Source of the DNA: Volutella citrinella
Taxonomy: Eukaryota > Ascomycota > Sordariomycetes > Hypocreales > Nectriaceae
Assembly: GCA_034401135.1 (NCBI GenBank)
Contig: JAWZSP010000007.1
Span: 1,922,001-1,986,000 of the forward strand
Direction: 5' to 3'
Length of the DNA stretch: 64,000 bases
The notes under the pieces are model-generated. The model did not search any database, was not told where the DNA came from, and saw nothing but the letters and a program-made list of their open reading frames with translations. How positions within the stretch are numbered: the first letter of the stretch is position 1; every line of letters starts with the position of its first letter. Shown here piece after piece: positions 32,728 through 43,813 of the stretch. The translations under genes and the position numbers were made by a program.

Positions 32728-34523
32728 TTAGTACGAGTACCTAAAGTTGGGGTTCTCAAAGTCGGTAAGATCCTGAAGGACCTCGTCACTGTCATCAACG
32801 ACCGGACCCTGGGCATCACGAAGACGGTTGCGGCGAATCAGGACAAATCGCAGTGCCATGGCGATGACAACCTGGCCAGCGACGCATCCGATGATCAACT
32901 TGCAGCCCGTCTGGTAGATTGGGGCCTCCTTGCCCAGGAATGCGTGTGGGCCGACGACGTTGCCGATGCAGTAGGCCAGGAAGACAAAGGCCGTGGCCGT
33001 GGTTCGCTTGGTGTATCCGCCGACATTGGAAGCGGGCATTTGCAGAGCCACAATAAGCGAGCCGATGAAGGAAGCGCACTAAGAGCTCGTTAGACCGGTG
33101 TGTTGGAAATATGTGTGAAGGGGACATACCATGTAGTAGCCGGCCAGCAGACCACCCTTGTTCGACCTAGGCAGCTTCCAGAACAGGGAGACTGCAACAA
33201 GTGTCGGGAGAAGCCAGAGAGCCATGACATAGGTGCGGACGTTCTTGAAACGACTGGCGACGAAGGGGCCGGTAAACATGAACACGGCGGTGCAGGCGCC
33301 GTAGGGGATGCCGTAGGCAGTCGTCAGCAGGGGGTCCTTGGCGAAACCCTTGACGATGAGCTTGGAGAAGTTTGCAATGCCGCCGTTGATGGTCTCGTTG
33401 AGGAGGACGAAGAAGAAGAGCAGCCAGACCTGGGCGTCGCAGAAGACCTCCTTGATCTGAGCTGTCTTGATGGTACGGTTGAAGACACCGGTGCGGTTCT
33501 TGGAGCTCTGGGCAATCAGCATCGCCCGCTCCTCGATGGTGTAGCTCTTGGCCGTGAGAATGTCTAGTTTTTGAATGTCAGCGGCGTTATCACTATGGCC
33601 TGGGAGGCGATTGACTTACTGTCGGGCAGCTTAAAGTAGAGTAGCACACCCCACAGGACCGTCAGGCCACCGCAGAGGATGTAGATAATACGCCAGACGT
33701 CCCAGCCCTTGGCCTGACCGACGGCGTAGAAGAGGATGCCACCAAACATGCTGCCGAAGCCGTTGAAGCAGTAGAACAGGCCGGCGCGGGCGGGCTGCGA
33801 GTCCCGGCGGAACCACTGGGAGACGATGAGCATGAAGGCAGGGGTGATGACGGCCTCGAAGACGCCGAGGAGGAATCGGCACACGGCCAGGCCGGCGAAG
33901 TTCTTGCAGGCGGCGGTGCACAGCATGATGGTGCCCCAGGACAGCACGAAGGCGCTGACGACCTTTCCGGTGGGCCAGTGCTGGGCGAGGTATGAGGCGG
34001 GCCATTCGGCGACGAGGTAGGCGAGGTAGAAGATGCTCTTTTTTCAACGTGTTAGACCACAACCAGGCGCTGGAAAAGGTGTTTTTTTACTTACAGCCAT
34101 CCAGCTGTATTCATCGCTGGTCATTCCGGTTGTCGTGAACAGGTCAAAGACGGCGGAGTAGCTGAGTGCCAAAAGTCAGTAAACCACAACACCAAGCACT
34201 CAACCCCATGATATCAACACCATGGTAATTCCTGGATGCATCACGAACCTTAGAGCTTGCTTATCAATATACTGCAAAAGGTAGGTGCCACACAGCAATG
34301 GCATGAGGGTCCAGTCGACCTTGCGACGCAGCTTCTTGAGGGCGGACTCGTCGGCCATGAGCTCGTCCAGCCGGGAGTGCGAGATGCCGTGCTGCTGGAG
34401 GAACACCTCGGCCTCGTCGAGGTTGACGACCTCGCCGGCCTTGAGATCAGCCTCGACGTCATCGTTGACATCGGCACGGCTCCTCTTCTCTGGCTCAATC
34501 TCCTTTGGCTTGGTGTCGGCCAT
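32728..34523 (-). CDS. MFS permease, Dal5/Tna1-like (anion:cation symporter family)
   Basis: A 514-aa plasma-membrane symporter. Exons in coding order: 34523-34249, 34161-34095, 34037-33620, 33563-33130, 33078-32728. The hydrophilic N-terminus (~70 residues) leads into KVDWTLMPLLCGTYLLQYIDKQAL, the classic ACS-family helix 1. It continues with WMASIFYLAYLVAEWP and a CRFLLGVFEAVITPAFMLI segment in helix 4. The second half includes FKNVRTYVMA and the PASNVGGYTKRTT motif typical of allantoate, nicotinate and similar carboxylate/ureide permeases. It ends in an acidic tail. Within the block it is the obvious uptake system for whatever the amidohydrolase and oxidases act on. Introns are 87, 57, 56 and 51 nt. 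Confidence 0.9.
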
Positions 34524-35193
34524 GGTGCAGATGTGAGTTGCAGTGGAAGAACGAAGTGTTGGTGGTCAGTGGAGTTGAGAGGATGGAGAGTGGTCGGTCA
34601 ATTGTCTCCACGACGGCGACGAGGCCGCCTTTTTGAGGTGGGCACGTCGGATCCTCGTCCAAGGGCCTCTGAGGGGAACGCCATGGTCCCTTGGCTAATC
34701 CGGGGTATCATGCACCCTAGGAGCTAGTGGAGACCATGATACGGGTTGGTGGAGTGGCGATGGCCTGTGCCGTGATAGCGAGGCCGCTAGCGAGGATAAG
34801 CAGAGATAGAGATCCGGGGGAGGGCCTTCGGCTGCGATATGCGGAGTGTCGAGTTTTCCGCGGCGAAGTTGTCACACACCACAACTTGTCCGTCTTCTCC
34901 GTCTCCACCCAACCATCACCACCACCACGTCGAACTATGTTTGCCTTATCACCAACCCCTAAGACCCTCAATCGTATGCTACTATCACTAGAGGCAATCT
35001 ACGCCAAGAGTTCCAGGCCCTTTTCCTTGCGATAGTTGCAAGTCATGACGTGGGACATCGTACATCACGGGGACGCGGACGGGGCGGTGTTGCTGGATAT
35101 CTCTTCGCGAGTCATTTACGCTGGATACGCCAACTACTAGTAATGCTTCTTCAACGCTACTGAAGCGTTACCAATCACGGCAACCCGGACTCC
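34524..35193. other. Intergenic region upstream of the permease
   Basis: 670 bp between the permease start and the amidohydrolase stop, both minus-strand genes. A hairpin (AACGCT, 5-nt loop, AGCGTT) at about 35151-35167 lies just after the amidohydrolase stop. No gene is recognised. Confidence 0.4.
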
Positions 35194-37102
35194 CTACTTG
35201 GTTTCCTCCGCAGAGCTCCAGACCCGCCTCCCCGCGAACCAAGTCTCCTTGATCTCAGACTTGAGCAGGCTCTTTGCGTCCCACTCCATGTCCACGACAA
35301 CCAAGTCGGCGGCCTTGCCAACCTCGAGCGTCCCGACGCGGTGGTCGGCGAAGACGCTCTGCGCCGCGCCGGCTGAGCTCGCCACGACCGACTCGCAGAC
35401 GCCCAGACGGAAGTGCTCATTCACCACCACCTCGTACTCGGGCTCCCGGGCCGACCGGCGCGTCGCTGCAACGTAGATGTTGTGCAGCGGGTTCCACGGA
35501 GACGTCGGGCTGTCGCTGCCCAGGGCCATGAGCGCGCCCGAGTCGGCAAACTCACGGTACGCAAACGCCCGGCCGCAGCGGTCCCCGATGAGCCCTGGCC
35601 ACGCCCGGAGGATGGCTGGGTCGGCGTGGACGGGCTGGACCGACGCCGTGATGCCCAGCTCGCCCAGCCGCTTCGCATCCTCGGGCGAGGCGAGCTCCAG
35701 GTGCTCGATGCGGTGGCGGCTGTCGGGCTTGGAGTGCTTCTCCAGCATATCCACGGCCATCTTGATGGCGGCGTCGCCAATAGCGTGGAGGGCAATCTGG
35801 ACGCCGGCGTCAACGGCCCCCTTGACAATCGGGTCGAGCTGCTCGGGCTTCCAGAACGGAGGGGGGGACGACGCCTCGGCATAGGGCTCCGATAGGAAGG
35901 CGGTGCACGCGTCGATGATGCCGTCGCAGATGATCTTGATACCAACGATGCGCAAGTCGGGCGACGTCTCATTGTTATACAGGCGGCTAAGCTCAATAGC
36001 ACGGTTCAGTTGCCGGAGCCGCTCGTCCTCGCTCCCAGATGGCTTGATAAGCCAGTACGCCGAGATGCGCATGCTGACCTCTGGGTGCTCCTTCTTGAGG
36101 TCAACCAGGGCTTCCCAGGCGGGCTCGTCCTAGACAGGATGTCAGTCGTAGCGATAGCAGAGAAGCAGGGTAGTACTAGCCATGGCCATCTCAATGATAC
36201 CGGTGAATCCTAAACGGGTCAGCCATGCTGGCACTGAATGCATTGGGGGGACATCCTACCAGAGGCATTGTAAGCCTTGAAAGCCTCCAGCATGCAGTCG
36301 ATGCGTTCTTGCTTGGCCGCAACGACGGCTTGGTGGGGCCATACAATAGTCAATACGGCGCCTTCGCTGAGGACTCCGGATGGCTTTCCATTCTCATCAC
36401 GCTGGATGAAACCACCGGCCGGGTCGGGCATATCGGCCACTCCCATCTCATCCAGACCAGCTGTGTTGCACCAGGTTGAGTGCAAATCCTTGGTGTCAAT
36501 AAAAATTGGGCGAGAATCAATCTCATCGAGCATTGAGGCGGTGACGCCATCAGGTGTCACTGTGGGTGTTAGACCAGTTTCATCCAAGATGACGATAGTG
36601 CAGAACGGGCTCACTAGAGTGCATCCTACATCGCAAGAATGTCAGTTGACGAGGGCTTGACACATTGTTAGGGGCGTCTTACCAATCCTTGGCCAGAATT
36701 CGGTCAAGTTGGGGGTTCTCTTTAGCATAGGTGCGGAGCGTTTGCAAGATGTCGTCGAGAGACTTGCAGTGGATGAGGCTAACCTAAAGGCATTGTCATG
36801 TAAGAAGGCAAATGTCTACAATCCGCTAGAAAGCCCAACAGAGTAGTGCGTACCTTGCGCAGGGATTGGCCCAGCAGTAGCAAGTGCATGTGCCCATCAA
36901 CAAAGCCAGGCAGCACGGTCCGGCCGCCGAGGTCCTGCGTCACGACATCCGCCGACTGATACCTGGCCAACTCCTCTCTAGAACCGACGGCGGCGATTAG
37001 GCCATCCTGGACAAAGATGGTGTCGGCAAAGGTTGGCTGGGCGTCGAGTCCGACGTCGGCCTTGGACAGGATCCGGCCGTTGACGAGAAGGGATCCCGGC
37101 AT
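35194..37102 (-). CDS. YtcJ-like amidohydrolase (metal-dependent hydrolase)
   Basis: A 541-aa enzyme of the amidohydrolase superfamily that should hydrolyse an amide or related C-N bond. Exons in coding order: 37102-36854, 36783-36683, 36625-36615, 36559-36260, 36209-36181, 36129-35194. The metal-binding HMH of the first strand is in PGFVDGHMHL (about residue 71). Later landmarks are KDWMHSMTPDG, KDLHSTWCN, FIQRDENGKPSGVL, a conserved His in ALHAIGDAA, RIEHLELASPED and GSDSP (the catalytic Asp segment), ending in DLVVVDMEWD. The family match across all junctions supports an 11-nt exon (36615-36625) and a GC-AG intron (36180-36130, donor GCTAGT). It shares an intergenic region with a Zn2Cys6 gene and lies next to a Dal5-type permease. 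Confidence 0.87.
36615..36625 (-). other. 11-nt micro-exon in the amidohydrolase gene
   Basis: Between a 57-nt intron (36682-36626) and a 55-nt intron (36614-36560, donor GTGAGC, acceptor CCACAG) these 11 bases complete W and encode MHS plus one base, giving DWMHSMTPDG at a conserved site of the family. Reading straight through 36614 would give an in-frame but unrelated sequence. Confidence 0.7.
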
Positions 37103-37397
37103 GGTTTCCTGTCAGAGCTGAGAGAGATGAGCTAGATGGAGGTGTCGTTGCTTGCAAACGGAGGAGGGGCGAGACTGTGCGCGTCGAAGCTTTTGCTTGG
37201 GTTACACTGGGGTTGTGCGAGGTTGCAGCAGCTGCAGGTTCGCGGTTCAGACTTCGGAGCTAGAACGGCGGGGGGGCCAAGCTCGAGGGACGGGACCCCC
37301 ACACGTGCCGTTCACCTAATCGCGGCATCGTGGCGCCCGTCGGTGTCGGTGGTGGCGTTGAGGGTCTTGAGCTTCCCGTTTCGGCGTCTCGAGCTAC

Positions 37398-37422
37398 TCC
37401 GGTCCGGTTGACGCCGGCCGGA
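37398..37422. promoter_or_regulatory. CCGG-rich inverted repeat, candidate Zn2Cys6 operator
   Basis: The left arm is TCCGGTCCGG, the spacer TTGACG, and the right arm CCGGCCGGA. Apart from one inserted T the arms are reverse complements. Zinc-cluster dimers typically bind paired CGG/CCG half-sites, and this array lies in the divergent promoter of a zinc-cluster gene and its probable target. Binding is inferred, not shown. Confidence 0.4.
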
Positions 37423-38074
37423 CACGACACGCCACAATGAGCGCCGTCATCTTTGAGCCTCCGGAGCCAAGCCTGGTGCGGTGGATAGTCCATACCATGA
37501 TGCGCAGTATATTAAATATTTGATACAATATGATTGTGTGAATGAGTCCTCCACGGAGTATCTTTTCGGGATCGGAGAGTAGGTGAGTGAGGGGCCTGTG
37601 GCTGGACTGTTACCCTGAAGGTCCGGCTTGTATCTTCCGATTATGATTATTTTTATCTCGCGGGGGCCTCGTGTTGCAACAATAAATAGTCTATCAAGCC
37701 CAAAAATTGACACACATTGCCACGTCGCATAGATGTTTAATTTGTATGCGGAAAGCCCAGAAATCAAGACCTGGCTGTCTTTGCGGAAGAAAAGATCCAC
37801 ACGGTTAGACCAAGACATTGCGCAGGTTAGCTAATATCTGCACACCCGGTTATCCACCAACCAAAGGTGCTAGGCTAGGGACGGCCATGTCTCGAGCTCT
37901 TTCATCTAAAGGGCTAACCGACTTGCATGAATGTTTTCCCAGCATTAGCAGCGCATCGCTATTCAGCCGTCACAATGCGAGCAGAAGCCCATATGGCCTA
38001 TGATTTGGTGGAGGGGTGGCCTCGGTGGAAGCCCCACCAATTTGCCACAGAACCACCTCAAGCACCCACTACAG

Positions 38075-38103
38075 GCCAAGCCGAGGCCGAGGCCGAAGCC
38101 GAG
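38075..38103. repeat. GCCGAG-type hexamer repeat
   Basis: Five imperfect units (GCCAAG, then CCGAGG twice, CCGAAG, CCGAG) lie about 80 bp before the regulator's ATG. Confidence 0.7.
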
Positions 38104-38184
38104 CCTTCATAATCACAACATCAAGCTCTGCAACTTCGGATCCACGACTTGGTAATATCCGTAGCGATATCTGAATTGGCCACC

Positions 38185-40354
38185 ATGGCTGGGCAACCCT
38201 CGCCGCTGCTGCGCCGTCTCAACGGCCGCGCCCAGGCCTGCGACCCCTGCCGGTCGAGAAAAGTCAAGTGCGACAACACGCAGCCGACCTGCCATCGGTG
38301 CCTCAAGAGGTCGGAGACGTGTGTTTATACAATCTCGGACTCGCACACCATCAAAGGCCACCCGGAGACCCCAAGAGCCATCCGCGCCATCTCGAAAGCC
38401 CGTGTCCGGCTGTCTAATAGCCCCGGCCCCAGTCCCAGTCCCACGCCGCCGCCCGTGGCTCTCAGGTCGGGCTATCTCGGCTTCACGAGCCACAGCACCG
38501 TGCTGGAGGAGACGAGGACCCGTCTATCTCTCGCGAATGGCTCCGCAGACAGCAGCATAGAGACCATGGAACCGATCCCGGGGCCGTGGATGCGTACTTG
38601 CCTGGACGACATGCCGTCTCCCCGCCGAGAGATGTGCTTGTTTGTCCTCCGCCATCTCAAGACTCACCTCACGCCTGCTCCACAGATGGTCCAACACTTT
38701 TACTGCCAGCTAGAGGAATGGATGCCATCGGCCGTAGAGAGCATTATGCAGTCGTTGCAAAACGAGTACGGCGCCTACCTAGATGACGCCAACAACCAAG
38801 AGTCGCTGGAGCAGCTGGCCAGCTTGATCTCCGCCAACACGACGAAACCATTTAGAAACGAGGGCCTCACAGCCAAGCAATGGACTGCGCAGTTCACGGG
38901 CCGGAACATTAGATGGGAGTCCCTCGGGCTCCTTTGGGCCTTTCCACACCAGGAGAACCTGGAAACCGGGAGGCTGTGTCTTGGGTACTGCATCACAATC
39001 GCCCAGCAGTTTGCGCAGACGAATGACTTGATGGTTCTCCTGTGTAGCAGGAGGGCGACGCTGGAATCTGTGGTATCCGGCGATGCGAGTAAGTTTTCTA
39101 GCTTTTCGGCGCCAAGGAGATACTGACAATCAGCCAGGCCTAGCAACCTGGAGAGCCCATGCCGAGACGGTTACTCTGGTGACCTTCATGGGACGACACG
39201 CCGAAGAGCCCGGCATCGTGCCGTACAGGCCAGACTTTTGCACCGAGCTCCATCGCCGGTTGTTTGCCTACGTCTTCACCCTCGATAAGGTCATGGTTTC
39301 GTTCACGGGACGACCGCCGCTGTTGGGGCGACGCCATACAAGCACGCCCCTGCCCATGGACCTCCGCGACAAGGACGTGGATGGCGATGAAGAGACGCTG
39401 AGCCTAGCCTTGAGCAAACTGGACGAGAATGGATGGAATACCGATGGTGCCATCTACCCTGGAACAGTCGTCCGAGCGAGGTGCAAGTTTGCCGTCGTTC
39501 AGGATGAGTTGATGGAGATGGCTTTTCGGCCTGGGGCCAACGCCACAGTTGAGTACTTGGAGTATGCGCGATGCCGCCAAGATATCGAAAAGTCGGAACT
39601 GACCATGCGCAGGGAGATCAAGGCCCGTCAGATGAGGCTCGTAGGCGAACTCCCAGATGTTCTGGCCTACCGGGCCCAAGATTTGTTTGACCCCAACACC
39701 AACGTCGACACCTTTTACTGGAGACACAGCTTGCGGCTCTCTCACCTGCAGAACCTGTTCTTTGCCGAGCGGCTGCTGGGCCGGCTGGGAAATGCCGACA
39801 ATTCGGCGCTGCTGGCCACGAGCTTCGAGATGGTGGACCTGACGCTGGTGTTCTGGATGCACCAGGACAAGTTTGCGACGTTTCGCCGCGACTTTGACTG
39901 GCTGGTAGGTGCCTTTCATCCTGTATCCAACGGCTGGGACTAACAGTGGTAGCTTCTGGCGTATGCTGCGCCTGGAGGTGGCATCCTCTGCCTCGAGCTG
40001 TGAGTCCAACCATGGGAGCTGGATGCTTGATACGACCCTCGTACTGACGTTGGCCTGGGCAGTTTGAAACCGACATTCAGCGGCACGCACCCCCAGTACC
40101 CACACATAAGCCGCTCTTCGATCGTGCAAAAGCTGAGCCTGCTGATCGGGTTCCTCGACTGGGTCAAGCCGCCAAGCTCCAACGCCGATCTCTGCGCTGA
40201 GTGCAAGGCTGTCATGCAGCGCGTGCTTGATCACCACCTCAACGCCGGATCTGCGGACGCGGGGGCCCTGGACACGCTGGACTGGATCAATTCCACGCAG
40301 GTCGACTTTAACTTTGGCCTGTTGGATACCTTTGACTGGCTACGGCCAGGGTGA
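38185..40354 (+). CDS. Zn2Cys6 transcription factor, probable cluster regulator
   Basis: A 669-aa DNA-binding regulator. Exons: 38185-39088, 39138-39904, 39953-39999, 40063-40354 (introns of 49, 48 and 63 nt; the third exon is only 47 nt). Zinc-cluster cysteines are at 19, 22, 29, 36, 39 and 46 (CDPCRSRKVKCD, CHRCLKRSETC). A Ser/Pro linker follows, then the fungal regulatory domain with ESLGLLWAFPHQEN, GYCITIAQQF and, after the intron, LHRRLFAYVFTLDKVMVSFTGRPP, the usual conserved core of the middle homology region. The start at 38185 is the first ATG in frame, in a CACCATGG context. It is divergent from the amidohydrolase across a CCGG dyad and convergent with the 2OG oxygenase. Confidence 0.9.
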
Positions 40355-40556
40355 AGAAGTCGTTGACTACACACTCTGATCTTGCAAGGAAACTGTAGAC
40401 CAGAGGGAGGGCTACTTCATTTAATCCCCTGTCCACGATGGGAACTGCAAATTCACGGCTAACGCAACCATGGCGATCATGACCTTTTGCGTCGCAATAC
40501 GCTGCTTCGACTCAAGCTGACTGGATGCCCTTTGACCGAAAGCACACCAGCGTTTG

Positions 40557-41639
40557 CTAGTCGTCATTTATGTACTTTTCATATACACCCGAGTAATGAC
40601 GCCTGCCATTCTCCCGGTGGCTCCGAATCTTGGTTCTCAGCTGGGCCTCGCCCCACGTCTCATACTTCCCAGACAAGAAGGGAGAGTCGATGGTGCGGGC
40701 CTGCGAGGATTCGGATGCCGCCTCGAACGAGAAAAAATGGTCTGCGAGAGACCCGACAGCTTCGGCTTTTGTCAGATCCCTCCTCACGCCTTGGAAGAAC
40801 GGCACGCTGAGCCGCTCCGTGCCGCTGGACAAGACTCGATGCGTCGTGGCTTTGCAGACGCCATGAGTGACGACCTCGAACGCTTGACCAATGTTGACCA
40901 CAAATGTCCCCGGCACAGGAGGAACGTCTATCCAATCTCCCGCTCGGTTCAGGACCTGCAGACCGGCAGTCTCTGGCGATGCCTGCAGCAGAAACGTCCA
41001 CCAGCCGGACGAGTCTTTGTGGGGGCCGACCCCTTGCGCGGCGAGTGCCGTGGAGGCCGGGTAATGGACCAGCTTGAGCCTGTGCTGATCCGAAAGATAT
41101 GGGAAGAATGTTTCGCTGGGCAGTGACAGGGCTTGGGCGACCAGACGCAGGAATCGCTCGCCGAGACGGGTCAGCTCGGCGAGATAGTCTTGGACCACGG
41201 GCTGCAGCTCAGGCAATTGGGCCGGCCACTTGTAGAGTCAGTATGTGCGAGATAAAAATACAGTGAAAAATACCTGGTTAGGGCCTCGAAGCCGTTCGTA
41301 CAGCGGCTCATCATCTCCGGGGACAGGCAGCTCAGTGGCCAGCTCGACTTGCTCTCGCAGATCAGCACCACCGGCTGTAGTCTCGGTCCCAGCCGCGCTG
41401 TATCCCAGAAAGTGCGGGGAGTTTTCCAGGCCAATAGACCTCTTCGCTTCCTCTGGGAGGGAGAAGAGCCGCGGGAGGATTTGTACCAGGTCATCAATGA
41501 GATGCTGTGGCACCCCGTGGTTCGAGACGTAGAGGAATCCGACGTCAGTCAACGCAGTGCGAAGGCTTCTCAGAAGTTCCTCGTCATCGCCGAGCGACAA
41601 GTCGATTATCGGTATCTTTGTGAAGTCGGCACGAGGCAT
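40557..41639 (-). CDS. 2-oxoglutarate/Fe(II)-dependent oxygenase (isopenicillin N synthase-like)
   Basis: A 345-aa non-haem iron dioxygenase. Exons in coding order: 41639-41274 and 41228-40557 (45-nt intron). The N-terminal DIOX_N domain reads IPIIDLSLGDD, GFLYVSNHGVP and FSLPEEAKRSI. The double-stranded beta-helix supplies the iron ligands His192 and Asp194 (GPHKDSSG) and His near 242 (KATTHRV), with the 2-oxoglutarate-binding Arg/Ser in ERLSVPFF near 251. The set is complete, so it should be active in hydroxylation, desaturation or similar oxidation of a small molecule. ATG 41639 is the first in frame and sits right before the conserved N-terminus. It shares a 590-bp divergent promoter with the MDR-type oxidoreductase, a strong sign of co-regulation. 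Confidence 0.9.
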
Positions 41640-42229
41640 TGTGCTTGAGATTGTGCTTGAGAGGAGAGCTGCGAGCACGCAATGGCGACGAATGCGGGCA
41701 TGTGACGCTAGCCAACCAGCTGTTCCATTGCTGAAGCCACCACGGCTGCGGCGCTCTGATCAACCCCACGGCCCAGATATGGGCTCGATTATGATGATGC
41801 CTTTGCCAATTTTAGATTCTGAGGCTCTTGCAGTAGTTTCATGGCGAACAGCCGTGGTGAGGGCCCTGTTATTGATCCACCCCGCAATCCGTTATGCTAA
41901 TCCGTTGTGCTGTGGTCTAGCAATTCCATTCATGCTCACCCCAGACCCATTTATTGGCCCCGGGACACGCCAAAATCATCAATACGTGTAAATACGTTCA
42001 GTTATGCATGTGGGTGTAGTGTGTCGCCGCACAAAGGAACCTCCCCCGCGACATCCGCCCCAACAGCTAGCGTCTAGTTCCAACCTAAGACAGTTGGGCC
42101 AGTGATGATGCCAAAGTCAGCATTGACCAAACTTGGTGCCACCTGAACTTGCGTACAGGAAACAACATCCGCCCATCTGAGAATATCCTGGACAACAGAA
42201 TCCCTAAACACCTCGATTCTGGCTTCACA
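41640..42229. promoter_or_regulatory. Divergent promoter of the 2OG oxygenase and MDR oxidoreductase
   Basis: 590 bp between outward-facing starts. It contains a 13-bp tandem duplication at 41886-41911. No coding frame of note. Confidence 0.5.
41886..41911. repeat. 13-bp direct tandem repeat in a divergent promoter
   Basis: AATCCGTTATGCT is followed at once by AATCCGTTGTGCT, one mismatch between units. Each holds an ATCCG half-site-like core, so it may be a duplicated regulator site. Confidence 0.55.
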
Positions 42230-43258
42230 ATGCAAAAGACGATGAGGGAAATCCGCGTCACCGCGCCGCAGACGGGCGAGCCTTTTTCTCCGACTCATCC
42301 GGCCGACTCCAAAGCTCTGGTTCTCGTGCCGGACGCACCGGTCCCCGAGCTGTCGCAGGGCCAGGTCCTCGTAAAGGTCCACGCCGCGACCGTCACTCGA
42401 GATGAGCTGACCTGGCCCGAGACGTACCTCCACAAGGACCACGTTCCCGGGTACGACTTGTCCGGCGTCGTGGCCGCCGTGGCCGACGACTCGGGCAAGT
42501 TCAAGGTCGGCGACCAGGTCTTTGCCTTTGTGAGCGCGAACAAGGGCAGGTGCTGGGCGGACTACGCCGTGGCTGAATCTGTCCAACTCGCCCCCAAGCC
42601 TGGGAACACGTCGTGGGAGGCCAGTGTCTCGGCGGTCATGAGCGGCCTCACGGCGTACCAGGCGCTCTTCGTCAAGGCCAACGTCCCCGAGCCCGACTTT
42701 GAAGCCGCTGCCGACGGCAGGGTTCCGGATCTAGGCCGCTCGGTGCTCATCACCGGCGCCTCCGGGGCCGTCGGGGCGTATGTCGTACAGCTCGCTAGAC
42801 TCGCCGGCCTGCGAGTCGTCGCCGCATCTGGTTCCAACGAGCGTAATGGTGATTTCCTGCGTTCCCTGGGCGCCGCAGAGACCATAGAGTACGAGGAAAT
42901 GGCCGCGCAGGAGGGTTCGTTCGATCTCATCATCGACACGGTCGGAGGGAAGCCACTCGCCCAGGCATGGACCGCAGTAACTGACCACGGCTCCATAATC
43001 ACGGTGGACTCGAACAGTTTTGCCCATGGCCAGGAACTTCCGACTGGGAAGGAGTCCGTGGCCGCCTTCATGTTCATTGTTGAGCCGTCGGGCGAGACGT
43101 TGGCCAAAATATCAAGAGCTCTAGAACTAGGCCTTTTGAAGACGTTCGTGGCCTACACTTTTCCGTTGGAGGAGGCGCGGGCCGCCTATGAGCAGGCAAA
43201 CAAGCGGTTTGACCGACGAGGCAAGGTTGTTCTCACTGTTGCGGGGGGCAGCTCGTGA
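42230..43258 (+). CDS. MDR-family NADPH:quinone oxidoreductase-like enzyme
   Basis: A single-exon 342-aa medium-chain reductase. The N-terminal GroES-like domain has VLVKVHAATVTRDEL, HVPGYDLSGVVAAV and KVGDQVFAFV. The nucleotide-binding motif GASGAVGAYVVQLA lies in the middle, followed by RVVAASGS, SFDLIIDTVGG and a C-terminal FPLEEARAAYEQ. No structural zinc cysteine cluster is seen, which fits the zinc-free quinone-reductase/enoyl-reductase branch. ATG 42230 was taken as start; a second ATG at 42242 is possible. The gene shares its promoter with the 2OG oxygenase on the other strand. The substrate is unknown; reduction of an alpha,beta-unsaturated carbonyl or quinone is the usual chemistry. 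Confidence 0.88.
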   Translation: MQKTMREIRVTAPQTGEPFSPTHPADSKALVLVPDAPVPELSQGQVLVKVHAATVTRDELTWPETYLHKDHVPGYDLSGVVAAVADDSGKFKVGDQVFAFVSANKGRCWADYAVAESVQLAPKPGNTSWEASVSAVMSGLTAYQALFVKANVPEPDFEAAADGRVPDLGRSVLITGASGAVGAYVVQLARLAGLRVVAASGSNERNGDFLRSLGAAETIEYEEMAAQEGSFDLIIDTVGGKPLAQAWTAVTDHGSIITVDSNSFAHGQELPTGKESVAAFMFIVEPSGETLAKISRALELGLLKTFVAYTFPLEEARAAYEQANKRFDRRGKVVLTVAGGSS

Positions 43259-43813
43259 CGGAGGGTTGGCTTGATACCATTGCACAAATTGGAGTATTTC
43301 CGTCTAATTAGTTACTGTTCCATGCGCTGTATTGACTAGAATTGGTCTAGTAGTAGACCTCTTGGACTGTGCAATCTAACTCCCAACGCAAAGCTTACAG
43401 TTGCAATCTGGGCATGCATGAGACGATGTAATCCGACGCTGATGGGGGGTCGTTGCAACCTGCCGCTGCTACTATGCCATTGCGTTTAACCCATTCCTCC
43501 ATGACGACTCATAAAAGTCGAGATTGGCCAGTACTTACATGTCTGTCATCCCGGGTTCTCACAAGCAAACCTTTCGGCCGGCACAACTGTTTCCTCCGTC
43601 ACCGCCTGTTCCAGGCCACATGCAACGACGTGCTGAGATCGTAGACGTAATAATACAGAGAGGATTCCAAATCCTGGATTCCACATCAGAGAATACTGTT
43701 TCTGGCCAGCCTAGAATTCATAAAAGTATTAATATGAATGTGCAGCGACGCCAAGAAATGTGTCTCAGGCCTCACAATTACGCCAAATCTCTATCCTCTT
43801 TGCTTGGCTCTTC
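43259..43813. other. Intergenic region upstream of the GMC oxidoreductase
   Basis: 555 bp, relatively AT-rich. It contains a small palindrome (CTAGA, 5-nt loop, TCTAG) near 43337. No gene is supported. Confidence 0.4.

Larger units (their letters stand above)
37103..38184. promoter_or_regulatory. Divergent promoter between the amidohydrolase and a Zn2Cys6 gene
   Basis: 1.08 kb between outward-facing starts. It contains a dense CCGG dyad (37398-37422), an AT-rich middle (37495-37760), and a GCCGAG-type hexamer repeat close to the regulator's start. Short frames here lack support. Confidence 0.5.
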
